Source of the DNA: Acetatifactor sp.
GTDB lineage: Bacteria; Bacillota; Clostridia; Lachnospirales; Lachnospiraceae
Length of the DNA: 32,915 nt
Assembly (NCBI GenBank): GCA_016293615.1
Contig: JAEDDX010000025.1
Span: 1-32,915, forward strand
Reading direction: 5' to 3'
The stretch's first letter is position 1. Each line of letters begins with the position of its first letter. Position numbers and translations under genes: made by a program. A model generated the notes under the pieces. The model did no database searches. It was given only the letters and a program-made list of their open reading frames with translations, and was not told the origin of the DNA. Positions 13,460 through 20,998 of the stretch are shown here, piece by piece.

Positions 13460-15280
13460 CTACTCCTGCGCTTCGATTTTCTTTGCCAGTTCCTCCAGAT
13501 ACATCCAGCGATCCATCTTCTCCTCCAAAAGAGCCTCCGTCTTTTCTTTTTCAGCCGTCAACTCATTCAGCTTTACAAAATCACGGGCGTGTTTTAGGAT
13601 ATCACTCTCCAGGGTGCTGATTTTCTCCTCCAGGGAAGCGATGTCCTCTTCAATGGTTTCGTACTCCTTCTGCTCCATGTAGGTGAATTTCAGCTTTTTC
13701 CTGCGCCCTTCTTTCCAATCAGAGGGTTGCTTAGTCTCTGTCCCGGGCGAGCCTGCGGGCTTCTTTGCGTCGGCCTGCGCTTCTTCGCTCTCCGCCTTCC
13801 TGTTGGCGTAATCCGTATAGCCGCCCTCATACTGCACCGGCGTCTCTCCCGCACCCAGCTCAAAGATTCGGTTCACGGTTCTGTCCAGAAAGTATCTGTC
13901 ATGGGAGACGACAATGACAATGCCGCGGAATGCATCCAGATAGTCCTCAAGAATGCGCAGGGTCGCAATATCCAGATCGTTGGTCGGCTCATCCAAAATC
14001 AGCACATTCGGCGCCCCCATCAGAATCTTCAACAAGTACAGCCTTCTTCGTTCCCCGCCGGAAAGCTTGCCCAGCAGTCCGTACTGGTCCTCACCGGAAA
14101 ACAAAAATCTCTCCAGCATTTTGGATGCACTGATCTTACCGTCCGCCGTCTCTGCGAATTCTGCCACATCCCTGATATAATCGATGACTCTTCTGTTCGG
14201 GTCCATCTCCCTGTCGTCGATCTCCTGCGAAAAACAGCCAAGCTTCACCGTACTGCCCAGCACGACCGTTCCGCTGTCCGGGAGGAGTTCTCCCGTGATG
14301 ATCCTAATCAGGGTTGACTTGCCGCAGCCGTTGGGACCGACAATGCCCAGTCTGTCATTGTTTCCGAACAAATAGGTGAAGTTCCGAAACAGGACCTGTC
14401 CGTCATATTCTTTTGAAATGTCATGAAGCTCCACCGTGGTTCTGCCCAGTCTGGAATGCGCGGATGACATTTCCACGGTGCCGTCCGTCACCGGAGCCTG
14501 CCTCGATGAAAGCTCCTCGAAGCGCTCCAGTCTGGCCTTCTGCTTGGTGGTACGGGCCCTGGCTCCTCTCTGCACCCAGGCCAGTTCCGTCCGGAGGATG
14601 CTCTGCCGCTTTCTCTCGCCTGCCTCCTCGATATCCCGGCGCAGGGTCTTTTGCTCCAGATACCCGGCATAATTGGTATCGTAGGTATAGATACTGCCTC
14701 TCTCGATCTCCACGATTTTGGTGGTCACACTGTCCAGGAAATATCTGTCGTGCGTCACCATGATCACAGCTCCTTTTCGCTTTTTGAGCGTCTCCTCGAG
14801 CCAGCCCGACATCTCAGCGTCGAGATGGTTGGTCGGCTCGTCCAGGATCAAGATCTCAGCCGGGGAAAGCAGTGCGGACACCAGCGCCAAGCGTTTCCGT
14901 TGGCCGCCCGAGAGCTGTCCGCAGGGCTGTTCGAACGCTGTCACGCCCAGTTTGGTCAGCATCGCTTTGGCATCCGCCTCAATATAAGCTGCATTGGTCT
15001 CGGTGCGGCAGCCGCGCAGCACGGCTTCCAATACTGTCTCCGTCTCACCGAACACGGGATTCTGCGGCAGATAACTCACCATGCAGTGATTCGCAATGAT
15101 GATCTCGCCCTCGTCCGGCTCCTCCATTCCGGCCAGCATTTTGAGCAGTGTGGATTTACCGGTCCCGTTAATACCGATAATACCAGCCTTCTCCCCCTCC
15201 CGGAGGAAAAAGCTGGCATTATGAAACAGCTTGCGCACACCGATTGTCTTGGTAATATTCGATGCGGTAACAATATTCAT
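13460..15280 (-). CDS. ABC-F family ATPase (YdiF/Uup-type)
   Basis: 606 residues with two ABC nucleotide-binding domains and no membrane segment. NBD1: Walker A GINGTGKST (residues 36-44), signature LSGGQRKRLALVSALLSP, Walker B LILDEPTNHLD. NBD2: Walker A GPNGCGKST, signature LSGGERRRLYLLKILMG, Walker B LILDEPTNDLD. Between them lies the interdomain linker with charged helices (ILRTELAWVQRGARARTTKQKARLERFEEL split by the usual loop). The C-terminus is a Lys/Glu coiled coil as in Uup/YdiF. ABC-F proteins act on ribosomes, as translation factors or antibiotic-protection factors; which applies here cannot be told from sequence. The start codon overlaps the arabinofuranosidase stop by one base (TGATG), so it is translated from that message, an unusual pairing. 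Confidence 0.92.
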   Translation of the reverse strand: MNIVTASNITKTIGVRKLFHNASFFLREGEKAGIIGINGTGKSTLLKMLAGMEEPDEGEIIIANHCMVSYLPQNPVFGETETVLEAVLRGCRTETNAAYIEADAKAMLTKLGVTAFEQPCGQLSGGQRKRLALVSALLSPAEILILDEPTNHLDAEMSGWLEETLKKRKGAVIMVTHDRYFLDSVTTKIVEIERGSIYTYDTNYAGYLEQKTLRRDIEEAGERKRQSILRTELAWVQRGARARTTKQKARLERFEELSSRQAPVTDGTVEMSSAHSRLGRTTVELHDISKEYDGQVLFRNFTYLFGNNDRLGIVGPNGCGKSTLIRIITGELLPDSGTVVLGSTVKLGCFSQEIDDREMDPNRRVIDYIRDVAEFAETADGKISASKMLERFLFSGEDQYGLLGKLSGGERRRLYLLKILMGAPNVLILDEPTNDLDIATLRILEDYLDAFRGIVIVVSHDRYFLDRTVNRIFELGAGETPVQYEGGYTDYANRKAESEEAQADAKKPAGSPGTETKQPSDWKEGRRKKLKFTYMEQKEYETIEEDIASLEEKISTLESDILKHARDFVKLNELTAEKEKTEALLEEKMDRWMYLEELAKKIEAQE

Positions 15281-16779
15281 CAGATTTCTACTTCCAGGTG
15301 AAGGACGCTGCAGGCAGGTGCGGTGAACTTCACTTTGTTGCCTTCTGTCTTAATTGCCTCAAATGCCTCACAGCCAACGGTATCAGGGGCATCGAAGGTG
15401 TTATGAGCGTTCATCTTGCCGGTCAGGACAGAGCCCTTGACAGACTTCACGGGAGTCTCCGCAAGAATCATCTCGATATCGGATGCATCGGTCAGGGATG
15501 CATTGGTCAGTGTCACATGGAGCTTGCCGTCCTTGTCCACGGATACGGATTCGGAAAGGTCGGGAATCATGCAGTCTGCTTCCAGACCGATCTGCCTGGT
15601 CTCGATGGAGGATTCCACCAGCTCATTATCCTGATGATATTTGAAGAGGTTGAAAGCGTGCCAGGTAGGGGTCTTAACCATCTTCTCCCCGTCGGTCAGG
15701 ATGACAGACTGCAGCACATTTACCATCTGGGCAATGTTAGCCATCTTGACGCGATCACAGTTCTTGTTAAAGATGTTTAAGTTGATGCCTGCAACCAGTG
15801 CGTCTCTCATGGTGTTCTGCTGATACAGGAAGCCGGGGTTGGTTCCGGGCTCCACATCAGTCCAGACGCCCCACTCGTCGATGATCATACCGATGTTCTT
15901 CTCGGGATCATACTGGTCCATGATAGCGCCGTGACGCTTGATGAGCTCTTCCATCTTCAGGGTAATCTTCAGAGTCTTGTACCAGCTCTTCTCATCAAAC
16001 TCTGTCGCTGATCCCTTCTCCTGCCATACGCCGTTGGGAACGGTATAATAATGCAGAGACAGACCGTTCAGCAGGCTGCCTGCACTGTGATCAAACAAAG
16101 TCTCCAGCAGCTTGGAGGTCCAATTGTAATCATCGGCGTTGGGACCGCATGCGATCTTATAGATGGGCTTATCATGATTATAGTTGCGCACATAGGTCTG
16201 GAATCTGCGGTACAGGTCTCCGTAGTACTGAGGTCTCATATTTCCGCCGCAGCCCCAGTTCTCATTGCCGACGCCGAAATAGTTCACGGTCCAGGGCTCC
16301 TCGTGACCGTTTGCCTTTCTCAGGTCAGCCATGGGAGATACGCCGTCAAAAGTCATGTACTCAACCCACTCGCTCATCTCCTGAACGGTTCCGCTTCCCA
16401 CATTGCCGTTTACATAAGCCTTACATCCGAGCTGTCTGCAAAGCTCCATGAATTCATGTGTGCCGAAGCTGTTGTCCTCGACAACTCCGCCCCAGTGCGT
16501 ATTGATCATCTTCTTGCGGCTCTCCTTGGGACCGATGCCGTCCTTCCAGTGGTATTCGTCCGCAAAGCATCCGCCGGGCCAGCGAAGCACGGGCACCTTG
16601 ATCTCCTTGAGCGCTTCCACAACATCGGTGCGCATTCCGTTCACATTGGGGATATCTGAATTCTCGCCTACGAACAGTCCCTCATAGATACATCTTCCGA
16701 GATGCTCGGAAAAATGTCCCTGCAGCTCAGGATTGATGTGTCCTTTTTTCACATTCGGGTTCACAAATAACTTAGCCAT
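15280..16779 (-). CDS. Alpha-L-arabinofuranosidase, GH51
   Basis: 499 residues, an intracellular GH51 enzyme (no signal peptide). Landmarks: NPELQGHFSEHLGRCIYEGL near the N-terminus, PVLRWPGGCFADEYHWKDGIGP, the acid/base Glu173 in GVGNENWGCGGN, HYYTVP, and the nucleophile Glu302 in IIDEWGVW; a beta-sandwich domain forms the C-terminus. It releases arabinose from arabino-oligosaccharides taken up by the cell and complements the GH120 xylosidase. AAAGGAG eight bases upstream supports the start. It has its own strong promoter (16833-16861) and shares an overlapping stop/start with the downstream ABC-F gene. No terminator separates it from the MATE gene upstream, so some readthrough is possible. 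Confidence 0.95.
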   Translation of the reverse strand: MAKLFVNPNVKKGHINPELQGHFSEHLGRCIYEGLFVGENSDIPNVNGMRTDVVEALKEIKVPVLRWPGGCFADEYHWKDGIGPKESRKKMINTHWGGVVEDNSFGTHEFMELCRQLGCKAYVNGNVGSGTVQEMSEWVEYMTFDGVSPMADLRKANGHEEPWTVNYFGVGNENWGCGGNMRPQYYGDLYRRFQTYVRNYNHDKPIYKIACGPNADDYNWTSKLLETLFDHSAGSLLNGLSLHYYTVPNGVWQEKGSATEFDEKSWYKTLKITLKMEELIKRHGAIMDQYDPEKNIGMIIDEWGVWTDVEPGTNPGFLYQQNTMRDALVAGINLNIFNKNCDRVKMANIAQMVNVLQSVILTDGEKMVKTPTWHAFNLFKYHQDNELVESSIETRQIGLEADCMIPDLSESVSVDKDGKLHVTLTNASLTDASDIEMILAETPVKSVKGSVLTGKMNAHNTFDAPDTVGCEAFEAIKTEGNKVKFTAPACSVLHLEVEI

Positions 16780-16832
16780 TTCGTATTCTCCTTTGATAAT
16801 GATTCCATGATGTAAATCGTTTTATTACTATT

Positions 16833-16861
16833 AGTCTATAAGGTTCTATCCCTGTTGTCAA
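16833..16861 (-). promoter_or_regulatory. Arabinofuranosidase promoter
   Basis: On the minus strand TTGACA (16861-16856), a 17-bp spacer and TAGACT (16838-16833). The -35 is perfect and the -10 matches four of six. An overlapping TATAGA would give a 15-bp spacer. It lies about 55 bp before the start codon. Confidence 0.65.
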
Positions 16862-16881
16862 TTGATTCCTTCGCCGATACA

Positions 16882-18237
16882 TCAGATTATTTCTTTTTTT
16901 TCCGATACACGCTTTTCAAGAACCTTCCGCACATGGAAATAGGCGGGTATCAGGAAAAAATCCGCCAGCACCCAGGCGGAGGGACTGCCGAAGCAGACCC
17001 CGTAAAAGCCAAACAGCGGAACCGTCACAAAGCCTGCCGTCGCTCTGGCAATCATCTCAAACACACCCGCCAGAATCGCAAACACGGGGAAGCCCATGCC
17101 CTGAATCAGGAAACGGATGATATTCACCAGGGCAAGCGGGAAGAACAAAGCGGTACTGCAGATAAGGAACAGCCTGATGTTGGCAATGATCTCCACATCC
17201 GTTGCTTCCACGAACAGGTGTGCCAGATTCTCCCCAAAGAGAATCGCAACCAACAGAGCAATGACGGAGTATCCCGCGCCGAGCAGCACGCAGGAACGAA
17301 GTCCCTGCCCCAGTCTCTCCAGCTTACCGGCTCCGACATTCTGACCGCCGTAGGTTGCCATGGTAGAACCCATAGCATCAAAAGGCGTCGCAAGGAATCC
17401 GTTGATTCTTCCGGCAGCCGCGACAGACGCAACCGCAGCGGAACCGAGGGTATTGGTCGCACTCTGTAAGATCACACTGCCGATTGCCGTAATGGAGTAC
17501 TGCAGCCCCATCGGAACCCCCATGCCGCAGAGCGTTCCCATCAGATGTCTGTTGGGCGCCCACTCGTCCTTTCGGATCTTCAGAATGTCGAACCGGAACA
17601 CAATGAACAGAAGGCATCCGATGCCGGACAGCAGCTGTGACAGGACGGTTGCAAGGGCTGCCCCTTTTACGCCCAGCGGAGTCTGCGTGATGAAGAACAG
17701 GTCCAGGCCGATATTAATGAAGGAAGACAGCACCAGAAACAATACCGGTGTTCTGCTGTCTCCCACAGCGCGCAGTATTCCGGCTGTCATATTGTAGAGA
17801 ATCGAAGCCGGAATCCCAAGGAAGATGATAATGATATAGGCATAAGAGCCTTCGATAATATTCTCAGGCGTCTTCATCCACACCAGAATCTGCCTGCAAT
17901 AAATCGTAGTGACGGTCATGGTCACAAATGCAAAAACGATTCCGAGCCATACGCAGTTCGCAACCACTCTTCGCATGCCGCTGTAGTCTCCGGCACCGAA
18001 TTTGTGTGAAACGGGAATCGAAAATCCGCTGCAGATGCCCATACAGAAACCGATGACCAGAAAGTTGATCGCTCCGGTTGCGCCCACTGCGGCGAGAGCA
18101 TCCGTCCCCAGAAACCGGCCTACGATCACCGTGTCCACCAGATTATAAAACTGCTGAAACAGATACCCCATCAGCAGCGGAACGGAAAAGCTTAAGATCA
18201 GCTTCATGGGGGAGCCTGTCGTCATATCCTTCGTCAT
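16882..18237 (-). CDS. MATE family efflux transporter
   Basis: 451 residues with about twelve membrane helices in two homologous halves. The first half begins TTGSPMKLILSFSVPLLMGYLFQQFYNLVDTVIVGRFLG, the typical MATE opening, and continues with DALAAVGATG. The second half repeats the pattern with GVPMGLQYSITAIGSVILQSATNTLGS. Family members export cationic drugs or metabolites using sodium or proton gradients; the substrate is unknown. Start: the ATG at 18237 has AAAGG nine bases upstream, while the ATG at 18246 would have that site directly against it. A TTGAAA-17-TAGAAT promoter lies upstream. No terminator is seen before the arabinofuranosidase promoter. Confidence 0.92.
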   Translation of the reverse strand: MTKDMTTGSPMKLILSFSVPLLMGYLFQQFYNLVDTVIVGRFLGTDALAAVGATGAINFLVIGFCMGICSGFSIPVSHKFGAGDYSGMRRVVANCVWLGIVFAFVTMTVTTIYCRQILVWMKTPENIIEGSYAYIIIIFLGIPASILYNMTAGILRAVGDSRTPVLFLVLSSFINIGLDLFFITQTPLGVKGAALATVLSQLLSGIGCLLFIVFRFDILKIRKDEWAPNRHLMGTLCGMGVPMGLQYSITAIGSVILQSATNTLGSAAVASVAAAGRINGFLATPFDAMGSTMATYGGQNVGAGKLERLGQGLRSCVLLGAGYSVIALLVAILFGENLAHLFVEATDVEIIANIRLFLICSTALFFPLALVNIIRFLIQGMGFPVFAILAGVFEMIARATAGFVTVPLFGFYGVCFGSPSAWVLADFFLIPAYFHVRKVLEKRVSEKKEII

Positions 18238-18279
18238 AGAAGTCATCCTTTCTTCTCACTCTTTCAGAGTGCATCTGCA

Positions 18280-18308
18280 ATTCTATTCTGAATTCCCCAC
18301 CATTTCAA
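18280..18308 (-). promoter_or_regulatory. MATE gene promoter
   Basis: On the minus strand TTGAAA (18308-18303), a 17-bp spacer, TAGAAT (18285-18280): five of six matches in each box. The transcript would start about 35 bp before the MATE start and include a CACTCT-GAA-AGAGTG dyad. Confidence 0.65.
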
Positions 18309-18512
18309 TGTATATTTTTGCCAAAAAGGGCGCAAATTTGTTCTATATTGTCTTCCTTCACGACAAAGGACGCCGCTTCATTGTCCCAGTGCTCTGTCGA
18401 TGAAGCAGCCGCCGCCTCGCCGCAGGCAAAGGAGCTGCTTCGTCATGTGCAGGCGCAAACCTATCAGGAGCAGAAGCTGCCGTCGCTATATTTGAGCGCT
18501 ATCGCTAAAAAA

Positions 18513-18547
18513 GCCCTCCCTACCGGAGTCTGTCCGGTAAGGAGGGC
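18513..18547 (-). terminator. Terminator of the pentose operon
   Basis: Two stacked stems: GCCCTCC/GGAGGGC (18513-18519 with 18541-18547) and inner TACCGG/CCGGTA (18521-18526 with 18534-18539). On the minus strand six Us follow (18512-18507). It lies 50 bp past the isomerase stop. Confidence 0.92.
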
Positions 18548-18597
18548 CTCATTATGTTCTGATCGTCTTCTGTTTCCGAAGAACCTTCGCGCTATTA

Positions 18598-20082
18598 TTA
18601 GCAGAAAGGATTCTCTGTAGGATAAGGAAGAGACTTAGGCTGGTTGTAGTTCAGGTCTTCTACAGGAACGCCGATGTACTTGAATACCTCGAACAGAGCC
18701 TTGCCGAAGTGACCGAATGCAACTGCACCATGGTGAGGATAGTTCTTCTCGATCAATACATGACGATAGAAGCGTCCCATCTCAGGAATCGCAAATACGC
18801 CGATAGAACCGAAGGACTTGGTTCTTACGTCGAGAACTTCACCCTCTGCGATGTAAGCGCGAAGCTTGCAGTCAGCAGTGGATTGCAGACGGTAGAAGGT
18901 GATCTGTCCGGGAGCGATATCTCCCTCGAGAGTTCCGTTGGTAACCTCTACAGGAAGTGCTCTTGCCATGATCTTCTGGTACTTCATCTCGCAGAATGCA
19001 AGCTTGCTGGAGCAGGTATTTCCGCAGTGGAAGCCCATGAAGGTATCCTTGTGAGTATAAGGGAACTTGCCCTCGATAGACTCCTTGTACATATCAGCAG
19101 GTACGGAGTTGTTGATGTCAAGCAGAGTAACGGCATCCTGAGAAATGCAGGTACCGATGAACTCGGACAGACATCCGTAGATATCAACCTCACAGGATAC
19201 GGGGATGCCCATACCGGTGAGACGGCTGTTTACATAGCAGGGAACGAAACCAAACTGAGTCTGGAATGCAGGCCAGCACTTTCCGGCGATTGCAACATAC
19301 TTTCTGTATCCTCTGTGTGCCTCAACCCAGTCAAGAAGGGTCAGCTCGTACTGAGCAAGCTTCTCGAGAACCTCAGGCTTCTTGTTGCCTGCGCCAAGCT
19401 CAGCTGCCATCTCAGCAACCTTTGCAGGGATTCTCTCGTCTCCGGCATGCTTGTTGAATGCCTCGAACAGATCCAGCTCGGAGTTTTCCTCGATCTCAAC
19501 GCCAAGGTTGTAAAGCTGCTTGATAGGAGCGTTACATGCAAGGAAGTTCATAGGTCTGGGACCGAAGGAAATGATCTTCAGATCGGAAAGACCAACGATT
19601 GCTCTTGCGATGGGAAGGAACTCGTTGATCATGTCTGCACACTCCTCAGCGGTACCTACAGGGTACTCGGGGATGTATGCCTTCACATTACGAAGCTTTA
19701 AGTTGTAGCTTGCGTTCAGCATACCGCAGTAAGCATCTCCACGGCCGTCCATCAGATCGCCCTGGCTCTCCTCAGCTGCTGCAACATACATTACAGGGCC
19801 GTCGAAGTGCTTTGCAAGCAGGGTCTCGGAGATCTCGGGACCGAAGTTTCCAAGATATACGCAGAGAGCGTTACATCCTGCATTCTTGATATCTGCAAGA
19901 GCGTTCACCATATCGATTTCACTCTCGATGATGGTAACGGGGCACTCGTAGATATCAGCTGTGCCGTATTTCTTTGTGTAAGCATCAACCAATGCTTTTC
20001 TTCTGTTGATTGTCAGGGAAGCAGGGAAACAGTCACGGCTTACACCGACAATACCAACTTTTACCTGGGGTAAATTGTTCAT
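18598..20082 (-). CDS. L-fucose/L-arabinose isomerase family protein
   Basis: 494 residues, of the L-fucose isomerase-like family and not the classical AraA family (no AraA start or motifs). An N-terminal Rossmann-like part begins KVGIVGVSRDCFP and contains ALCVYLGNFGPE. The C-terminal part has GFVPCYVNSRLTGMGIPVSCEVDIYGCLSEF and FMGFHCGNTCSSKL; acidic residues in CEVD and the histidine of GFHCGN are candidate metal ligands. The family interconverts aldoses and ketoses with Mn2+; L-arabinose, D-arabinose and L-fucose are all possible substrates. Next to xylulokinase and an arabinofuranosidase, a pentose is most likely. AGGAGG precedes the start. Although last in the operon, it has its own promoter (20146-20174) and palindrome (20115-20131). 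Confidence 0.85.
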   Translation of the reverse strand: MNNLPQVKVGIVGVSRDCFPASLTINRRKALVDAYTKKYGTADIYECPVTIIESEIDMVNALADIKNAGCNALCVYLGNFGPEISETLLAKHFDGPVMYVAAAEESQGDLMDGRGDAYCGMLNASYNLKLRNVKAYIPEYPVGTAEECADMINEFLPIARAIVGLSDLKIISFGPRPMNFLACNAPIKQLYNLGVEIEENSELDLFEAFNKHAGDERIPAKVAEMAAELGAGNKKPEVLEKLAQYELTLLDWVEAHRGYRKYVAIAGKCWPAFQTQFGFVPCYVNSRLTGMGIPVSCEVDIYGCLSEFIGTCISQDAVTLLDINNSVPADMYKESIEGKFPYTHKDTFMGFHCGNTCSSKLAFCEMKYQKIMARALPVEVTNGTLEGDIAPGQITFYRLQSTADCKLRAYIAEGEVLDVRTKSFGSIGVFAIPEMGRFYRHVLIEKNYPHHGAVAFGHFGKALFEVFKYIGVPVEDLNYNQPKSLPYPTENPFC

Positions 20083-20114
20083 GTTAGATTCCTCCTAAAA
20101 TTTATCATCATTAA

Positions 20115-20131
20115 AGCACAAAGTTTGTGCT
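20115..20131. promoter_or_regulatory. Perfect 17-bp palindrome in the isomerase leader
   Basis: AGCACAAA, a central G, TTTGTGCT. It lies about 8-24 bases after the predicted transcription start and 33 bp before the isomerase ATG. The size and odd-centred symmetry suit a dimeric repressor; the LacI-type protein at 22730-23749 is one candidate. The alternative is an RNA hairpin near the ribosome binding site. Confidence 0.6.
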
Positions 20132-20145
20132 ATGACTACAAGTTC

Positions 20146-20174
20146 ATTATACCTTTTTTTCGGATTACTTTCCA
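20146..20174 (-). promoter_or_regulatory. Internal promoter for the isomerase
   Basis: On the minus strand a weak -35 TGGAAA (20174-20169), a 17-bp spacer with an A-tract, and a perfect TATAAT (20151-20146). It would let the isomerase be expressed apart from xylB. Confidence 0.55.
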
Positions 20175-20195
20175 CCGTTTTTACAGGAAATTTGC

Positions 20196-20837
20196 TTAGT
20201 CGTTTAAGTCAAGATTCTTGCCGACAAGACCGAGGAAGCTGCCCTCGTCCAGACCGCCCTCTGCATGACCGATCAACCACTTGTTGGTTGCGGTGATCAG
20301 GCAATCCTCGTTGGTCGTGGTCGTGCCGGTTGCGCGGGGACGTGCATTCTTCAGAGGGTAGTTGGTTCCTCTGGGAAGAACGATGGTTACTCTGAAGCCG
20401 TTGCCGTCTACGCCGCAGGGTGCATAGTGCAGAGTGGTTGCAAATACTTCAACAGCGGTGCCTGCAGGCACGAAGAATGCCTTTACATTGGCAGTATCGT
20501 ATGTGAAATCAGGCTGTACATCCTTCATCAGGCCGAGCATTAAAATGGCATCGGTGGCGGCTACATTGATCTCGGAATCTCTGTGGTACTCAAGCGCGTT
20601 CAGCTTGGAGTTATGACCATTGCAGTATCCGATCTGGATGGGCATCTCACCGTAGGTAACGGAAGAAAGCTGCTCATATACAGGCAGTGCCTCGAGTTTT
20701 GCATCACTGGGCTCATAGACAACGCCCTCGGGAAGGGGAGTGTCCTGCATCGCTTTGCAGAGCTCTGTGAAATCAACATTGTTGATCACGCGTCCGTACT
20801 CACGGAATTCGGGATCATTGATAGAATAGATCTTCAT
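20196..20837 (-). CDS. DUF4867 family protein, cupin-like
   Basis: 213 residues, recognised as DUF4867, a family that tends to sit with sugar isomerases and FGGY kinases in Firmicutes. The start is YSINDPEFREYGRVI. The core looks like a cupin barrel: NALEYHRDSEINVA (His and Glu as in cupin motif 1), AFFVPAGTAVEVF, and TTLHYAPC (His as in motif 2). Conserved His/Glu spacing suggests a metal site and a sugar isomerase, epimerase or lyase activity, but no member's reaction is known to me. It follows xylB by 161 bp and precedes the isomerase by 113 bp on the same strand. AAAGGA precedes the ATG. Confidence 0.8.
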   Translation of the reverse strand: MKIYSINDPEFREYGRVINNVDFTELCKAMQDTPLPEGVVYEPSDAKLEALPVYEQLSSVTYGEMPIQIGYCNGHNSKLNALEYHRDSEINVAATDAILMLGLMKDVQPDFTYDTANVKAFFVPAGTAVEVFATTLHYAPCGVDGNGFRVTIVLPRGTNYPLKNARPRATGTTTTNEDCLITATNKWLIGHAEGGLDEGSFLGLVGKNLDLND

Positions 20838-20874
20838 AGTATTATTTCCTTTCTTTTATATCTGTCCTACTCAT

Positions 20875-20992
20875 AAAAACCGGCTGCTTCGCACCCGTCG
20901 CCTCTTCGAGGCTCCTATTTTTATTTCGTACACATTCTGGTGAAACCGGATATCTGCTTCCGGGTGAGCCTGCTCACCTTGCGCTCCGGTTT
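20875..20992 (-). other. Structured intercistronic RNA between xylB and DUF4867
   Basis: Starting 7 bp after the xylB stop, AAACCGG (20992-20986 on the minus strand) can pair with CCGGTTT (20949-20943), enclosing a perfect GGTGAGC/GCTCACC hairpin (20963-20978). A second CCGGTTTTT lies near 20884-20876 after a small GCCTC/GAGGC hairpin, and could compete for the same AAACCGG arm. Only the distal copy carries a U-tract. It may tune xylB versus downstream expression or stabilise mRNA ends. Confidence 0.5.
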
Positions 20993-20998
20993 TCTTCC

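Larger units (their letters stand above)
18238..18597. other. 360-bp stretch between isomerase and MATE genes
   Basis: It holds the MATE promoter (18280-18308), a small CACTCT/AGAGTG dyad near 18258-18272 just downstream of it, and the isomerase terminator (18513-18547). Between them, about 18375-18500, the plus strand encodes a helix-like, Ala/Gln-rich stretch (EAAAASPQAKELLRHV) without a start or ribosome binding site. It may be the remnant of a lost gene, but this is uncertain. Confidence 0.5.

Noticed and set aside
18709..19701. 330-codon plus-strand frame opposite the isomerase
   Set aside because: Antisense shadow in codon-biased DNA; no domain recognised.
18598..20082. Classical L-arabinose isomerase AraA
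   Set aside because: The sequence lacks AraA-type starts and motifs and instead follows the L-fucose isomerase-like family.
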